64,000 nucleotides of DNA from Bugulina stolonifera (lineage: Eukaryota; Bryozoa; Gymnolaemata; Cheilostomatida; Bugulidae), in the NCBI GenBank assembly GCA_935421135.1, contig OW285187.1:10168001-10232000 (forward strand), in the 5' to 3' direction. Made by a program: the position numbers and the translations under genes. Below are positions 36,655 through 47,370 of the stretch, one piece after another. A model generated the notes under the pieces. It was not told where the DNA came from, ran no database searches, and was given only the letters and a program-made list of their open reading frames with translations. Numbering within the stretch: position 1 is the first letter of the stretch; each line of letters opens with the position of its first letter.

Positions 36655-36759
36655 GTTAAAACAAGGTCATTAGAAAGCAAGCAAAGTGTACATACATTGT
36701 ATATAAATTATGTAGAATGTATATACACTTCACTTGCTTTCTAACAACTTCGTTTTAAC
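36655..36759. mobile_element. Hairpin element of about 105 bp with imperfect 45-bp arms
   Basis: The left arm (from GTTAAAACAAGG) and right arm (ending CTTCGTTTTAAC) are imperfectly complementary over about 45 bases, both containing an AGAAAGCAAG block. It has no coding capacity and resembles a foldback-type miniature element. Confidence 0.7.
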
Positions 36760-36810
36760 AAGTAATAAAATTCAATATTCACGTTGACGTATATTAGGAT
36801 AATAAAGTTG

Positions 36811-37160
36811 TGTCCGACTGGGTAACTGAGGCGCCTAACATCAAGGGGAAAGTCCAATTGAACACAAGGGAGAAAAGTGTGACAACAACCCCCCTCCCCG
36901 TTGAGGTCTGAGTTTGGCAAAACTCTGTGGTGTGGGTGCTACCTCTATAGCTAGGCTGGGCTAGCCGAAGTGGTCTCTGCAAAGCTGTGGGGAATGGTTG
37001 GACTGCTGGGTAGTGTGACTGTACCTGGGAAGACCCAATGCCATAGGAAATTGCCTGATACCTTGCTGTTCGCAGTTACCAGTTAGAGACTGTATCATTC
37101 AGTACAGTAAGATTACTTTATTGAACAGCAGCCTACAGACAACTGAAGCAAGAAATTGTA
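36811..37160 (-). mobile_element. LTR-like fragment (solo LTR candidate)
   Basis: A higher-GC block than its surroundings, beginning TGTCCGAC. It contains a reverse-strand AATAAA (TTTATT at 37117-37122) followed by GAACAGCAG and GACAACTGAAG, a layout shared with the blocks near 42928, 47200 and 60172. Ends and target duplication are not defined. Confidence 0.4.
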
Positions 37161-37498
37161 CTCCTTATATGTGAATAACACTACAGTTTATTTCTCAGTG
37201 ATCAGCGTTATTACTATAATAGATTTGCTCTGTTTCCTCTAGGTTCATTTAGGAAACATTATTTTCATGTATTATAGTTGTGTATTATTATACTGTATGA
37301 TGTACATGTAAGTCTACATAATATGCAACTCCGTACCACACTATAGCAATTATTTAGTCACTACACTAATGTCTTTATAGTATTTTATATAAGTCCATGT
37401 AGACCTACATGATTCTAAAACAATTAAATTACATGTAATATAGAATTGTACAAGTACATGTCTTTATTCACTTTATACCCATTTACAGGATGCAATAT

Positions 37499-39252
37499 GT
37501 GGGACGGTAAGAGAGTGAAGATTGATAAGGAGAACTACTTTTGCATGGCTCATAGTTTAAAGTTTTTAGACTACCGACATGGACAAGATCACCATTTAAG
37601 ATCTAAGGCTATCTACCAAAAGAAGAAAGTATGTATGTTGCATATTTTTTAAATTTTTTTCAAACTTTAAAACTGAATTAGTCGTCAATGTATCATTTTA
37701 TTTTTAGCCTCAAATCCTTTATGTTGGTAGATTTATATTGTTACTAACTTGTTATTTAAACGTAGCTGCAAAAAAGCTATAAATATTAGAATTTTAATAC
37801 TCAGATTTCCATAAGGTAAAAGTGCAAGACAGAATTTTAATCACTCAGTTCACATAACTTTGTTATAATGTTATGTTGATGTGTTTAAAATTGACTTCCT
37901 TCTATTTACTCTGCAAATGCAGGAGTTGCAGAAGGATGATCACGCAGTAGTCAGGCAGAGGCAGCTTCTACAACCATCAATCAAAGCCGGGTGCCCAGTG
38001 AGAACCAAACTACTTCGATTTACAGATTTTAAGGTATATAGAATTAAACTGCAGGTTTCGTAATGTTAGAGGCACTAGTTGCATGGCTGTGTAGGAGGTG
38101 AGTTTTGTGAATGTGAGTTTTGTGTCTACAATGGTATGTATATAAGGAATAGCATTCAATTGTTTTTTTACCAGTGTGATGTTGTTGGAAATGAGCAAAC
38201 TGTTACCATCCTGGTCATCTCTTGAAGATAAATAACAACAATGGCATTGAGCGGATGAATGGAGTGAAAACCTTTTTGGGTGGCAGAATGACAAACAAAC
38301 TGTCAATGGTTGTCCGGATATTGGTTGAAAGTTTCTGTCCATTCTTATACAGAAAGTAAGTGCTACATCTGTAGACTGCCTTTTTTAAATACTTGCACTG
38401 TATATTATGTTACTGGATACTCTGTCTATCACACAAACAAAGATATTTGTATAATGTTCTTGTGGATTTCATCTTATGTTTTATGATATCAGGTTGAACC
38501 TCTTTGCTCAATTTCCACAATATTAATATATTATACAATGCATAGTATAATATGTTCTCATTTGCTCGATGTTTTCTTGGGTGGATGGTAGCGTTTATGT
38601 TCTGTATGCTTTTTTTCTAAATGCCTCTAAAAACAGATATGTACGCTGCACTCGTTTCTTGCATTAGATTTTCATCATTCTAAAATCAAACCAACCATGA
38701 TTAATCTTACAGATATGCACAGCTGAACATCACAATATCTTCACTTTCTCAATCTTATGATCCCAAGATTTCCAAGTTCCTCCAAGACCGACTACCAGCA
38801 TGGATGAAGAGGTGCTTAGATAACATTGAGCATAACTGGAGATTCAGCCAGTGAGTTTAAAATAAGAATATCAGGTCAGAATGCAGTGACTCTAGATATG
38901 CATGTTCCCTATTGCCCTTGTTTTTCATGGCACATGTTTTCAGTGATGCATCTTTGTAATTCTGAGGTTCTCAATGCATATTTAGACTCACAGTGGAACA
39001 AAATAACTCTGGACTTCCTGTACCACTACCTGGAGATAATATCGATATGGATGTCTCACAGTCCACGGACAATCATGTTTTCCCAAATTAAGATACATGT
39101 ATTACCAAGGATCTGTCTCACACAAAGGTTACACCAAGCTTGCTATCAGATGTTCAGCAGAACCGGAAGATCCTAAGCAGTGTATCTCAATTAATACCTC
39201 TCAACCAGACCTTGTCATCTCTCAGTGATGACATTGTGCAAATCATCAAGAG
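37499..39252 (+). pseudogene. Decayed SWIM-type zinc-finger / MULE-like transposase-derived gene
   Basis: Protein-like fragments lie in family order. 37499-37628 encodes KENYFCMAHSLKFLDYRHGQ. 37923-38033 encodes VVRQRQLLQPSIKAGCPVRT, resembling an N-terminal FAR1/CARF-like DNA-binding region. About 38230-38355 encodes NNNGIERMNGVKTFLGGRMT and FCPFLYRK. 38713-38838 encodes YAQLNITISSLSQSYDPKIS. About 38825-38960 encodes a SWIM-like VTLDMHVPYCPCFSWHMFS with only part of the CxC...CxH ligands. About 39130-39252 encodes NRKILSSVSQLIPLNQTLSS. Consecutive fragments need frame changes not explained by clear splice sites. The catalytic DDE region expected between the second and third fragments is absent, since only about 150-200 bp separate them. 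I read it as a pseudogene. A heavily spliced gene is a less likely alternative. Confidence 0.6.
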
Positions 39253-39299
39253 GTATGAAGGGACTTTGTGCGGCAGAATGATCTGGTAGTCAATAAGGT

Positions 39300-41614
39300 G
39301 AGTGTAGAAATATAAATGTACTTCCTTTTAAATTATGTAGAAAACCTTGACCTGATTACCTTACCACCTCCTTTCAATCATCTGTGATATTTCAGGGAGT
39401 TGAACGTACGAGGAATTTTAGCATATGGGTTGTTAATGGCTTTCTTTGCAATTCAATATTCCTTGTACATGTAAATATTAGGACGCTAATCAGTTCACTT
39501 GCTTCATGTAAACCAATGACCTCTGAACCTGCCAGTACCCGAGATAGTCAATGTCAAAAATTACCTGCAAGATATTATTTTTATACCGTGACTATAATAT
39601 GCAGTAAATGAGTGGAAATAAATTACATGTAACTGCTGACTACAATGAGCTTGCATATAGTGTTTTCATTACCACATTCACAGTGTTACATGTATATACA
39701 TGTACAATACATTCAAATATTTTGTACAGGGGGAAAAAGCAGAAAGCAGTAAAGAGCCGACTATCTTCTATCTCAGTGTTTACGAAGCAGTGTAACTTCT
39801 TTCTCGAAGGCTGTGAGTCTAAACATACGAGTACATAGTACATTTGAGTGAATGGAGTAGCAAATGTAATTCAATACAACATGACACTGGGTCGAAACTC
39901 TTTGGACAACATTATATTTGCTCTAAGGTCTCAGATTGAGGCATTTTCTTAGAACAGCTGATGAGTGTTTGCTAAAATAGTGCAACAATTGCTCTCTAAA
40001 ATTTTGACCTGCTAAATTTTTTTTGCAATACTTTCTAAGTTGTATAGATGTTCTGCATTTGTTATCATTTATGAACATAAGATGTTTTCATACTTTATAA
40101 TTGGCGTACTTTCCTATAGGGAAGAGTGACATTCAAGCTATTTATTTTATTTTATTTTATTCTACAATTCAATAAATTTACAGTTTTCATGTGCCCATTT
40201 GAATTGTTTTTATGGTTCAAGAGCAATAAAACTGAAGAATCTTTTTGGATTTGTGACCTCCATGAAATCACAAGACTGTTTTTGATGTTTTGTATTTTAC
40301 CAAGAAGTTTATCAGTTGTTATATTTTCCTGTTTTAGTGTAGGTCAAAGCTATAATTATTACCTGATATAAATGATTACACTGTTTTGCTATCTAATGAC
40401 TTGAAGTTCAGAATTTGTTGTTAACATGAATAGCAGGTTTTAATAAATTGTTTTACATCATCCACTATTTTGTTCTTGTTACTGAATAATAATCACAATG
40501 TACTGTGACTGGTAATGGTCAGTGAAGGTTAGATAATAATAAAGTGATAAAACTGGAGGGTGCACCCTAGAAGTGAATTGCTGTAGACTATTATTCAGAA
40601 TAAAAGATTCCACTTCCTGCTATTCCACTGCTTTGGTGAGTGTCTAATGCACAAAGCCAATCTGATGCTGCTTTATAATAGTACACGTTGATAACATACT
40701 TGCACTAAACTTGCACCACATTTGAATATGTGAGTTGAAATACATGTATAATATTAATAATATTATCATGTATTGCTTTTACACTTGTACGTAGTATTCG
40801 AATAATAATAATAATATTATCATCTAATAGGAAAAATGCGCTTTAGCCTTTTAAATAGGATATACGTCACGCTGGTTCGATCAGTCGCACCTACCAGGTC
40901 TAGGACCAGGACCAGGTTTCAGGGTCCTGCAGATATATGAAACCGTTTATATCTGTCAATTGTCATCCACAGACATTCAAGCTCACAGAACCAAAAGTAC
41001 TGCACTCCCCTGGTAAAACCCATGCCATTGGTTGGTGATTGGACTGGTTCAGAGGAACTGAACTCAAGTGATATCAGCTATCAAGAGAAAATGTAGAACA
41101 CTTCAATTTATTTATAACTAAATCTTTTTTTATTAAACGCGTTAAATAATGATGCGGCTACGAGCAATACCTAGTAGAGTTTGAGAGATGGCAATTTCGA
41201 AATGATAAGTTTGTGCTGTAATCTAATGGCGTTTCCATTTCCAGCGACGCATCTTCCACAACAACCGGTAGTTGAAGACTCATAATTTAGGTCCGTTGTT
41301 GTGTCGGTTTTAGGACTATCGAACTCGACGTTATTTTGGCACAGATTACATGCAGACATTATCACGTGGCGAGTGCAAAGTTAATATATTGACATGTTGT
41401 ATATAGCACCCCTTTGGTATATAGGAACTCTAGTAGGTGAATAGGAACAACCTTCCGAAGGTCGTTGATGGCAAAGGGGTATATATAACCCCTTTGGTTG
41501 ATGGTAGCGCGTGGTGAGGGCAAGTGGTTATTCACAGAAGAAGGTAAAATACATATACTCTATTTAATAATAATTATATTCACTTTACCCTCACGTCGTG
41601 CTATTATCAACGAC
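39300..41614. other. Repeat-poor AT-rich region, no firm gene
   Basis: No confident exon. It contains the right 40-bp inverted repeat (40906-40945) and a small - strand open frame at 41171-41365 with a cysteine-rich motif (CCGRC). That frame has no splice context and is not annotated as a gene. Confidence 0.35.
40906..40945. repeat. 40-bp inverted repeat, right copy
   Basis: Exact reverse complement of 35758-35797. The repeat also contains a short internal inverted pair (GGTTTCA and TGAAACC). Confidence 0.8.
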
Positions 41615-41622
41615 GTTATTGT

Positions 41623-42241
41623 CAGAGATGTGTGCAAGTTTTATTTTGGAAACTCAAGTTTCCATGGCCAACTCTTAGTTGTGACTCTTCAAGTTACAAT
41701 TCAATTCTTTCAGTGACAGATCAAAACTTTCTAGTTACGAGTTAAATATATACATGTCCCCAGAAACTCAAGTTTTTGTCAAGTTTGAAGTTATCCAAGT
41801 TAACTACAAGCAAGTTTCAATTCAATTCTTTTCTTGTTTAACTCGAGTCATTATTTATGTAGAGTTATTGGGTTATTATTATTATTTAGCTTATAGTGAA
41901 ATGTTGTTAGGAAATGGTGTTAGAAGTTCAAATTTCAAAGCAAAATGTCTCAGTTTTAGTGTAAAATGTGTTATAATTGTGGTTGTGATTGGTGGTTATA
42001 ACTGTGGTTATTTCCATTCATTACAATTCACAGGTGCCCAATGAAAACTCGAGTTATTGAACATTTCAACATATAATGATGTGCGAGTTGAGAGTCTTTG
42101 ATCATAGCCATAATTGAATTACAATTCAAGTTACAAGTTTTTGACAACTGTTCATTCAAGTTACGAGTCTTTATAATAAGCCATAAAATGTTGCTTGAAT
42201 TAACTCGAGTGAGAGTCTTTAACTCGAGTCTGGCATCTCTG
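41623..42241. mobile_element. Non-autonomous hAT-type element (MITE), copy B
   Basis: A 619-bp relative of the element at 17285-17970 in reverse orientation, with CAGAGATG...CATCTCTG ends. It is flanked by a perfect 8-bp target-site duplication GTTATTGT (41615-41622 and 42242-42249). No coding sequence. Divergence between the two copies is moderate, so they did not move very recently. Confidence 0.92.
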
Positions 42242-42736
42242 GTTATTGTACTGCTTTGGGTGAGGGAAAGTGTGATCAAGGAGCATGGCTAATGACTTTG
42301 ACTTTGTGGCTACAAAGACAAACCAGCTCCTGGTACCTACATTTAATATTAATATAAATATTTATATTATCTATGGTCGGATAAAAACTCCAATCAACAG
42401 TAATGGGGATTTTAGGAACTTTAGGATCTTAGTATCAGTATGAGTATAATAGTACATGTATGTCTATTCTATAAAAGGATTTTATGATTATCTTATGATC
42501 TTATTATTTATAATTAATTTAATAAGTTTTATTTTTATTATTTATTATTATATTAATATTAATATTTAACATTATAATTATTAATTATGATTATATAAAT
42601 AATAAAATATACATCGATATGTGGTGTTAGTTCAATAAAAAGGACATGCAAATTTACTTTGGATTACTGATTAAGGAATAGTTATATTGAATACTGCAAT
42701 GATTCTGTGCTAGGCACACACACACATACACGAGTG

Positions 42737-43190
42737 TTGAGCTGATGAATTATGGTGGGTGTACGACCCATAGGGCTGAGTTATTGCTTCTCAACTAGAG
42801 TTCTCATGAGTATGATCTATGCTAGTTGAGGCACTCCGGGCTACCCAGTCCAAAGGGACCGAAAGCTGGAAGTATGCTATTCTAGAAAAAACAACTCCAA
42901 ATGCTTGCTTCTTGTAGTAGATGTGTCTTTATTGAACTTCAAGCAACAAGTTATCTGATAACAAAAAAGCGATCGCCTTATATAGTTTTACATCTCCGGT
43001 GAAAATTTCCGGTGAGGTACAACCGCTACTCAGTCTTACTTATTTTGCTTTTGCAATAATACAAAATGGTACGACGTCGGACCCCTTAGGGTTGGTCATG
43101 TACAGAAAAAGGCCTATAATCTTGCACATACATTCGGTATAAAAGTTGAACTATATAATAGGCTCTCAGCCTTTTGAAACCAGGCATTCA
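42737..43190 (-). mobile_element. Solo-LTR-like element, reverse orientation
   Basis: Read on the - strand it has a TATATAAGG box (about 42978-42985 in + coordinates) and a downstream AATAAA (TTTATT at 42928-42933), the order expected of U3-R-U5. The left edge is TGTTGAGC, consistent with a CA-ending LTR on the other strand. No internal coding region is attached. Exact ends and a target duplication could not be fixed. Confidence 0.45.
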
Positions 43191-43201
43191 GGTAACATTT
43201 A

Positions 43202-44443
43202 CAGGGGCGTATTTTAAGGGGCGGCAGGGAGGCACTGCCGCCCCTGTTGCCAAAATAAAGTGGCTTAAAAACACTACTTTTGAAAATTTGACACTTTTTC
43301 CCTTAATATTTGCTTCATTTCCGGTTTGCGACCGAAGCGTTATCACTCCAGTTATAACTCTATGGCGTTATCACTCTACTTATAACTCTATGGTGTTGCG
43401 TCGTAACAATAACCAGTAATCTTGGATTAATTACTACATTGCAAGTGGCACACAAAGGGTCCATAAAACTGTGTGCTCTGCTAAAAGACTCTATGGCTAT
43501 GCCAAGGTTAAAAACTTGCGGTCTTGTGAATGAATGAATAAATATTTTTTATGAATAGTTATTTATACCAAGGAAAAAGTAATAAATGCAAAAGTAAAAG
43601 TGGTGAACAGTTGAATCAGGTGAATCAATTTGTAAGTCACTGTTATCCATGAGGTGGTTCCTTCCCTGTCACTGACTACGAGCAGGTGCATGAAATTTAA
43701 TTCCAATATTTATATTATTTTCTTTTGGCTTCTTTCAAAAATATTTATGATACTGATTCATTCTTTTAATAATTATAATTAGAAGTGTTTGCATTCATTT
43801 TAGTTATTCATTCCAGCCACTCCACTGACAGCTATTACTCTACTGCTACATTCACTACTACCAACTAAATATGTATTGTAAAAAAAATACTAATTTAAAA
43901 ATATAATAATAAATATAACAAGTACAATAATAAAATATTTTAATTTTAAATTTATATATAATATAATTATACTATTAATATTATCTTAGCTTTGCTAGGC
44001 TGCCACACTTTTCTTGCAAAGATATTTATTTTAAATGCATTTTATTTAAAATAATTAATTTATAATGACAATAGTAGTTGTTGATCACCTATTAAAATTT
44101 GAAAATTTTAATTTATAAAATACATTTGCGCCTATGGACTCTTTGTAAAAAGATACAATCATGCAGTATTGTAGTTATTATAAAATTCTACTAGCTAGTA
44201 ATAGTACTGTAACGCTTTCGCACTTGTTGCAAGTAGTAGTAACTGTATTAAGCAGAAGTAGTAATGAGTACTTGTTGTAGTGATGCTAGAACTAGCATGC
44301 TGCTATGTCTAATTTTTGCACTTCAGAGAGTCAAAGTTGAAAAATTTTCAGCTGCGCGTGCATTTGCGAGGGGTGCCCGCACCCCACTCCCCTCCCACCC
44401 AACTTTCTGCCTCCCCACCCAATTTTTCTAACCTACGCCCCTG
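43202..44443. mobile_element. Probable hAT-type non-autonomous element with CAGGGGCGTA ends
   Basis: CAGGGGCGTA at 43202 is mirrored by TACGCCCCTG ending at 44443, giving a 1.24-kb unit with no open reading frame of note. CAGGGGCGTA-type termini are common among hAT elements. The flanks share ATTTACA (43197-43203 and 44444-44450), but the left copy overlaps the terminus, so the target duplication is not clean. A short GC-rich hairpin (43217-43226 with 43236-43245) lies just inside the left end. Confidence 0.6.
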
Positions 44444-44699
44444 ATTTACAACGCATAATAGACATGTTATCATACATGTAGATACAAGGTAAGTGCACAG
44501 TTTAATGCAATTATTATTATATACAATATAAGGGTATTTGCACAATGTACAACACATGTACAATTTATGGCAAGTATATACAAGTATAAGGAAAAGCAGG
44601 CAACTGCCGAGGTAATAGCATGCAGTGTCTGATCGGCGGGGTTGAAGCTTATAATGTCAGTACATAGAAATGTCTGCCTCCCCACAATATTATAAAAGA

Positions 44700-45365
44700 A
44701 AACTCACAGGCTTATGCTCCTCAGTGTGACCAGCCCCTTGCAGCTTGCACTGCCAGGTGCCATTCTCTGTGAGAAAAGCCCAGATGACATGGCCTTTTTT
44801 ATGACAGTGGTAGAGGAGTTGCTTTGAAGCCATGCTGGCTTGCATAACCCCAAGGACCTTTATATGAGTCACAGGAGCAATTGTGGCTGGACGCTAGGGC
44901 TGGAACGAATCCAAAAATTTTCGAATCTGACGATTCCGATTCCTGACACCATGCAGATTCTCGATTCCGATTCCTAAACGATTCCGTGTGGAATTACTCG
45001 TTTTAACAAATTCAATATCTTTTGTCACCAAATAAACCATGTAATCAAACTGTATAAGCATATTTCATCTGCTATTCACTGTTAGTTTGTAGATGAGGAC
45101 ATTTTGTTCAACATTTTTTATTAATAATTAAATAATTTTATAAATAATTGCTGCAAAAAATAACAAAAACTTTACAATGTTGGATTCGAACCTGAGCATT
45201 TTGGAACCGAGATTCGGAACCGTGCCTAAGGATTCGGAATCGGATCCGGATTCGTGGATTTGTCTCAGCCTTACTGGACGCTCTTCCTGACACCACCGTT
45301 GCCGGGATTCGAACCTGGAACCTTCAGCATGAAGGTTCAGTATCCTAACCACTCAACCACAATAT
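44700..45365 (-). mobile_element. tRNA-derived SINE, split by a hAT-type insertion
   Basis: The - strand from 45365 has Pol III box A- and B-like motifs (TGAGTGGTTAGG; GGTTCGAATCC) followed by AAGAGCGTCCAG. The tail resumes beyond the insertion at 44894 and runs to about 44700. The left limit is uncertain. The tRNA-like head does not fold as a complete tRNA. Confidence 0.6.
44895..45273. mobile_element. Non-autonomous hAT-type element inserted in the SINE
   Basis: A 379-bp unit with related inverted ends (TAGGGCTGGAACGAATCCA left; TAAGGCTGAGACAAATCCA right, reverse strand). It is bounded by a perfect 8-bp target duplication CTGGACGC (44887-44894, 45274-45281). The interior is rich in GATTCGGAAT-type motifs in both orientations. 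Non-coding. Confidence 0.9.
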
Positions 45366-46170
45366 TATAGTGAATAGATAATATAGTAATAGTTATAGAT
45401 AATATCCAGCCAATAACTAAAGCTGATTGTTAGTAAATTATATAATTGGAGTCGTTGTATCTAGTAGTAACCCTCACCACAGCACCTCGCGACACCGTTG
45501 ACCGAAAAGACCAACATGTTCTGTTGGACTTTGCATAGCCGAACAAATGGTGATCTAGAACGAGGCTCTATAGGCCGAAAAAACAACCGGCCTTTCATGT
45601 TGCCTAGCCTTTATCTATGCGTACGGAGTACTGATGACAGCTGACTGACTTCAAACAAAGTGCTTCAGCTTTTGATAATTATTGAGAAAACAAGAGTAAA
45701 AGTTTACTTTGGTTCCCTTTTCTCTCAAGCATGACCTTTAGCCCAACAAGCAGATTGCTAATTTGATCAATGGATCAATTTTTGCATCATGACAACATTG
45801 AATTTTTGTAACTAGCTGGGGAAATGGAGAATACTATAAAACAATGAATACATTGCCAAAGAGTTTGAGATGGTCTCCAGCCATGATAATAATAGGAGAG
45901 ATCTAGCAACTGCTTTATAGTAATAAGCTATAATTCATCAAAACTTTGCTCAAATAAATGAACATGTACTTGTATAAGCAGAATTCAAACCAAGATATAA
46001 ATAGTGTAATACTGTACGCTGGGTTTTATTCACGTGATTTTAATTTAACGTTTTAACGAGGGAATTGAACTCGTTAAAAAATAATATTCGTATTAGTAAA
46101 CTATTAGTTAACCATATTCACATGTTGTTTTCATTGGCCTACAACATTAAAGGCTAATTTTCCCCGTGAA

Positions 46171-46242
46171 CCGGCTACTGATCTGATAGCTCAAGTGTTC
46201 GACTGTCATTCCAATGGACGTGGGTTCGAATCCCACTGAAGC
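46171..46242 (+). other. tRNA-like relic
   Basis: TAGCTCAAGTG (box A-like) and a perfect T-arm GTGGGTTCGAATCCCAC (box B) are spaced as in a tRNA. However, the acceptor arms do not pair and the anticodon stem is mismatched. It is probably the head of a decayed SINE. Confidence 0.45.
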
Positions 46243-47029
46243 ATTGTACTTTTTCCATTTCTTTTATAAGTTTAGTGGTATACAATACTAATTTAATCTG
46301 TAACTGTCACATAGGATTACTGCAAGTGCAATTTTAGATTCAACTATAGGGATTGCCCTTTGATTGCATGCGCAGTGTAAAGGACTACAATGGTACGTCA
46401 TGACCAAGCCAAACAGAGAAACACTTTATTGCAGTATACTAATCTGAAGTTTGCTGTTTGCAGATTACTATACAATGTTTTGTCCTTTTGTACCATCATA
46501 CTTTGTATCACCACATTTAACCACAACCCTGTACCTTTGCGGTCGTTAAATTAAAATTGATTTTTAGTGGGTTCGTTGAATTAAAATCGTGTTATGCCCT
46601 TCTCAAGCCCATTTTTACCAAAATCGTTATCTTTTAATCGCATGCTGAAAACCCAGAGTACACTAGACGTCCAGCTGGACCAATGCGCACCTGTATGGCT
46701 ATTACTGTTCGTAAGAGAGGAGACAATTTCTGTATGCAAGTATAAACACTTGTATAAACACAGTATCACAATGCAACGACTCATCCTAGCCTCAGAGCTT
46801 AGCACCCCCGTTATCACCCTAAGTGGGATACTAGGTGCATAGCTTTCAGAATCCCTCCAGAAAGTGTAGTTGCTGAGAATATGATATTGTGTGAAATAAT
46901 ACTACTCTATTAACAATAAAAGAATGACTAAATATAATATGGATTTGCTGCTACTGTAATGTTTTGCATACCGGTACAAGCACAGGAGGGAATTAAGACT
47001 GGTCGATTAATTCCTCCTTATTACATGTA

Positions 47030-47370
47030 CTGAGTGAGAGGTAACTCATTGGGCTGGCTAGAGTCCTGTGCTCACCATGTGTCCTACCTATTCTGTCCAG
47101 CGCTTTGGCTATCAGTCCTGAGGGACCTAGGCTAAGAGTCTATTAGCTTCAGAGGAGATAACTCTGATCCTGTATATAGAATATACATGTAGATGTGACT
47201 TCATTGAGCTCCAGCAGACAACTGACTAGTATACAAAATACCGGTGCTTATATACAAAGTCTGTTTCTGACGAAAAGGACGCCCAACAGTGAGTCTTACA
47301 AATAACAAAATATATTTGTAATAGTACAAGGGCCGACCAAGGGTCGATCTCGTGACAAAGTCATAGAATT
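47030..47370 (-). mobile_element. LTR-like fragment
   Basis: Compositionally distinct block with CATTGAGCTCCAG and GACAACTGACT (47200-47230) and, on the - strand, a GTATATAAGC box. The layout matches the blocks at 36811, 42737 and 59755-60711. Ends are not defined and no retroviral protein is adjacent. Confidence 0.35.

Noticed and set aside
41171..41365. Small cysteine-containing gene on the - strand
   Set aside because: No splice context, no recognisable zinc-finger spacing and no family match. Kept only as a note.
45282..45365. tRNA gene on the - strand
   Set aside because: Box A and B are present, but it continues into a SINE body and lacks a paired acceptor stem.
46171..46242. tRNA gene
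   Set aside because: The T-arm and A/B boxes are present, but the acceptor stem cannot form and the anticodon stem is mismatched. It is better explained as a SINE head.
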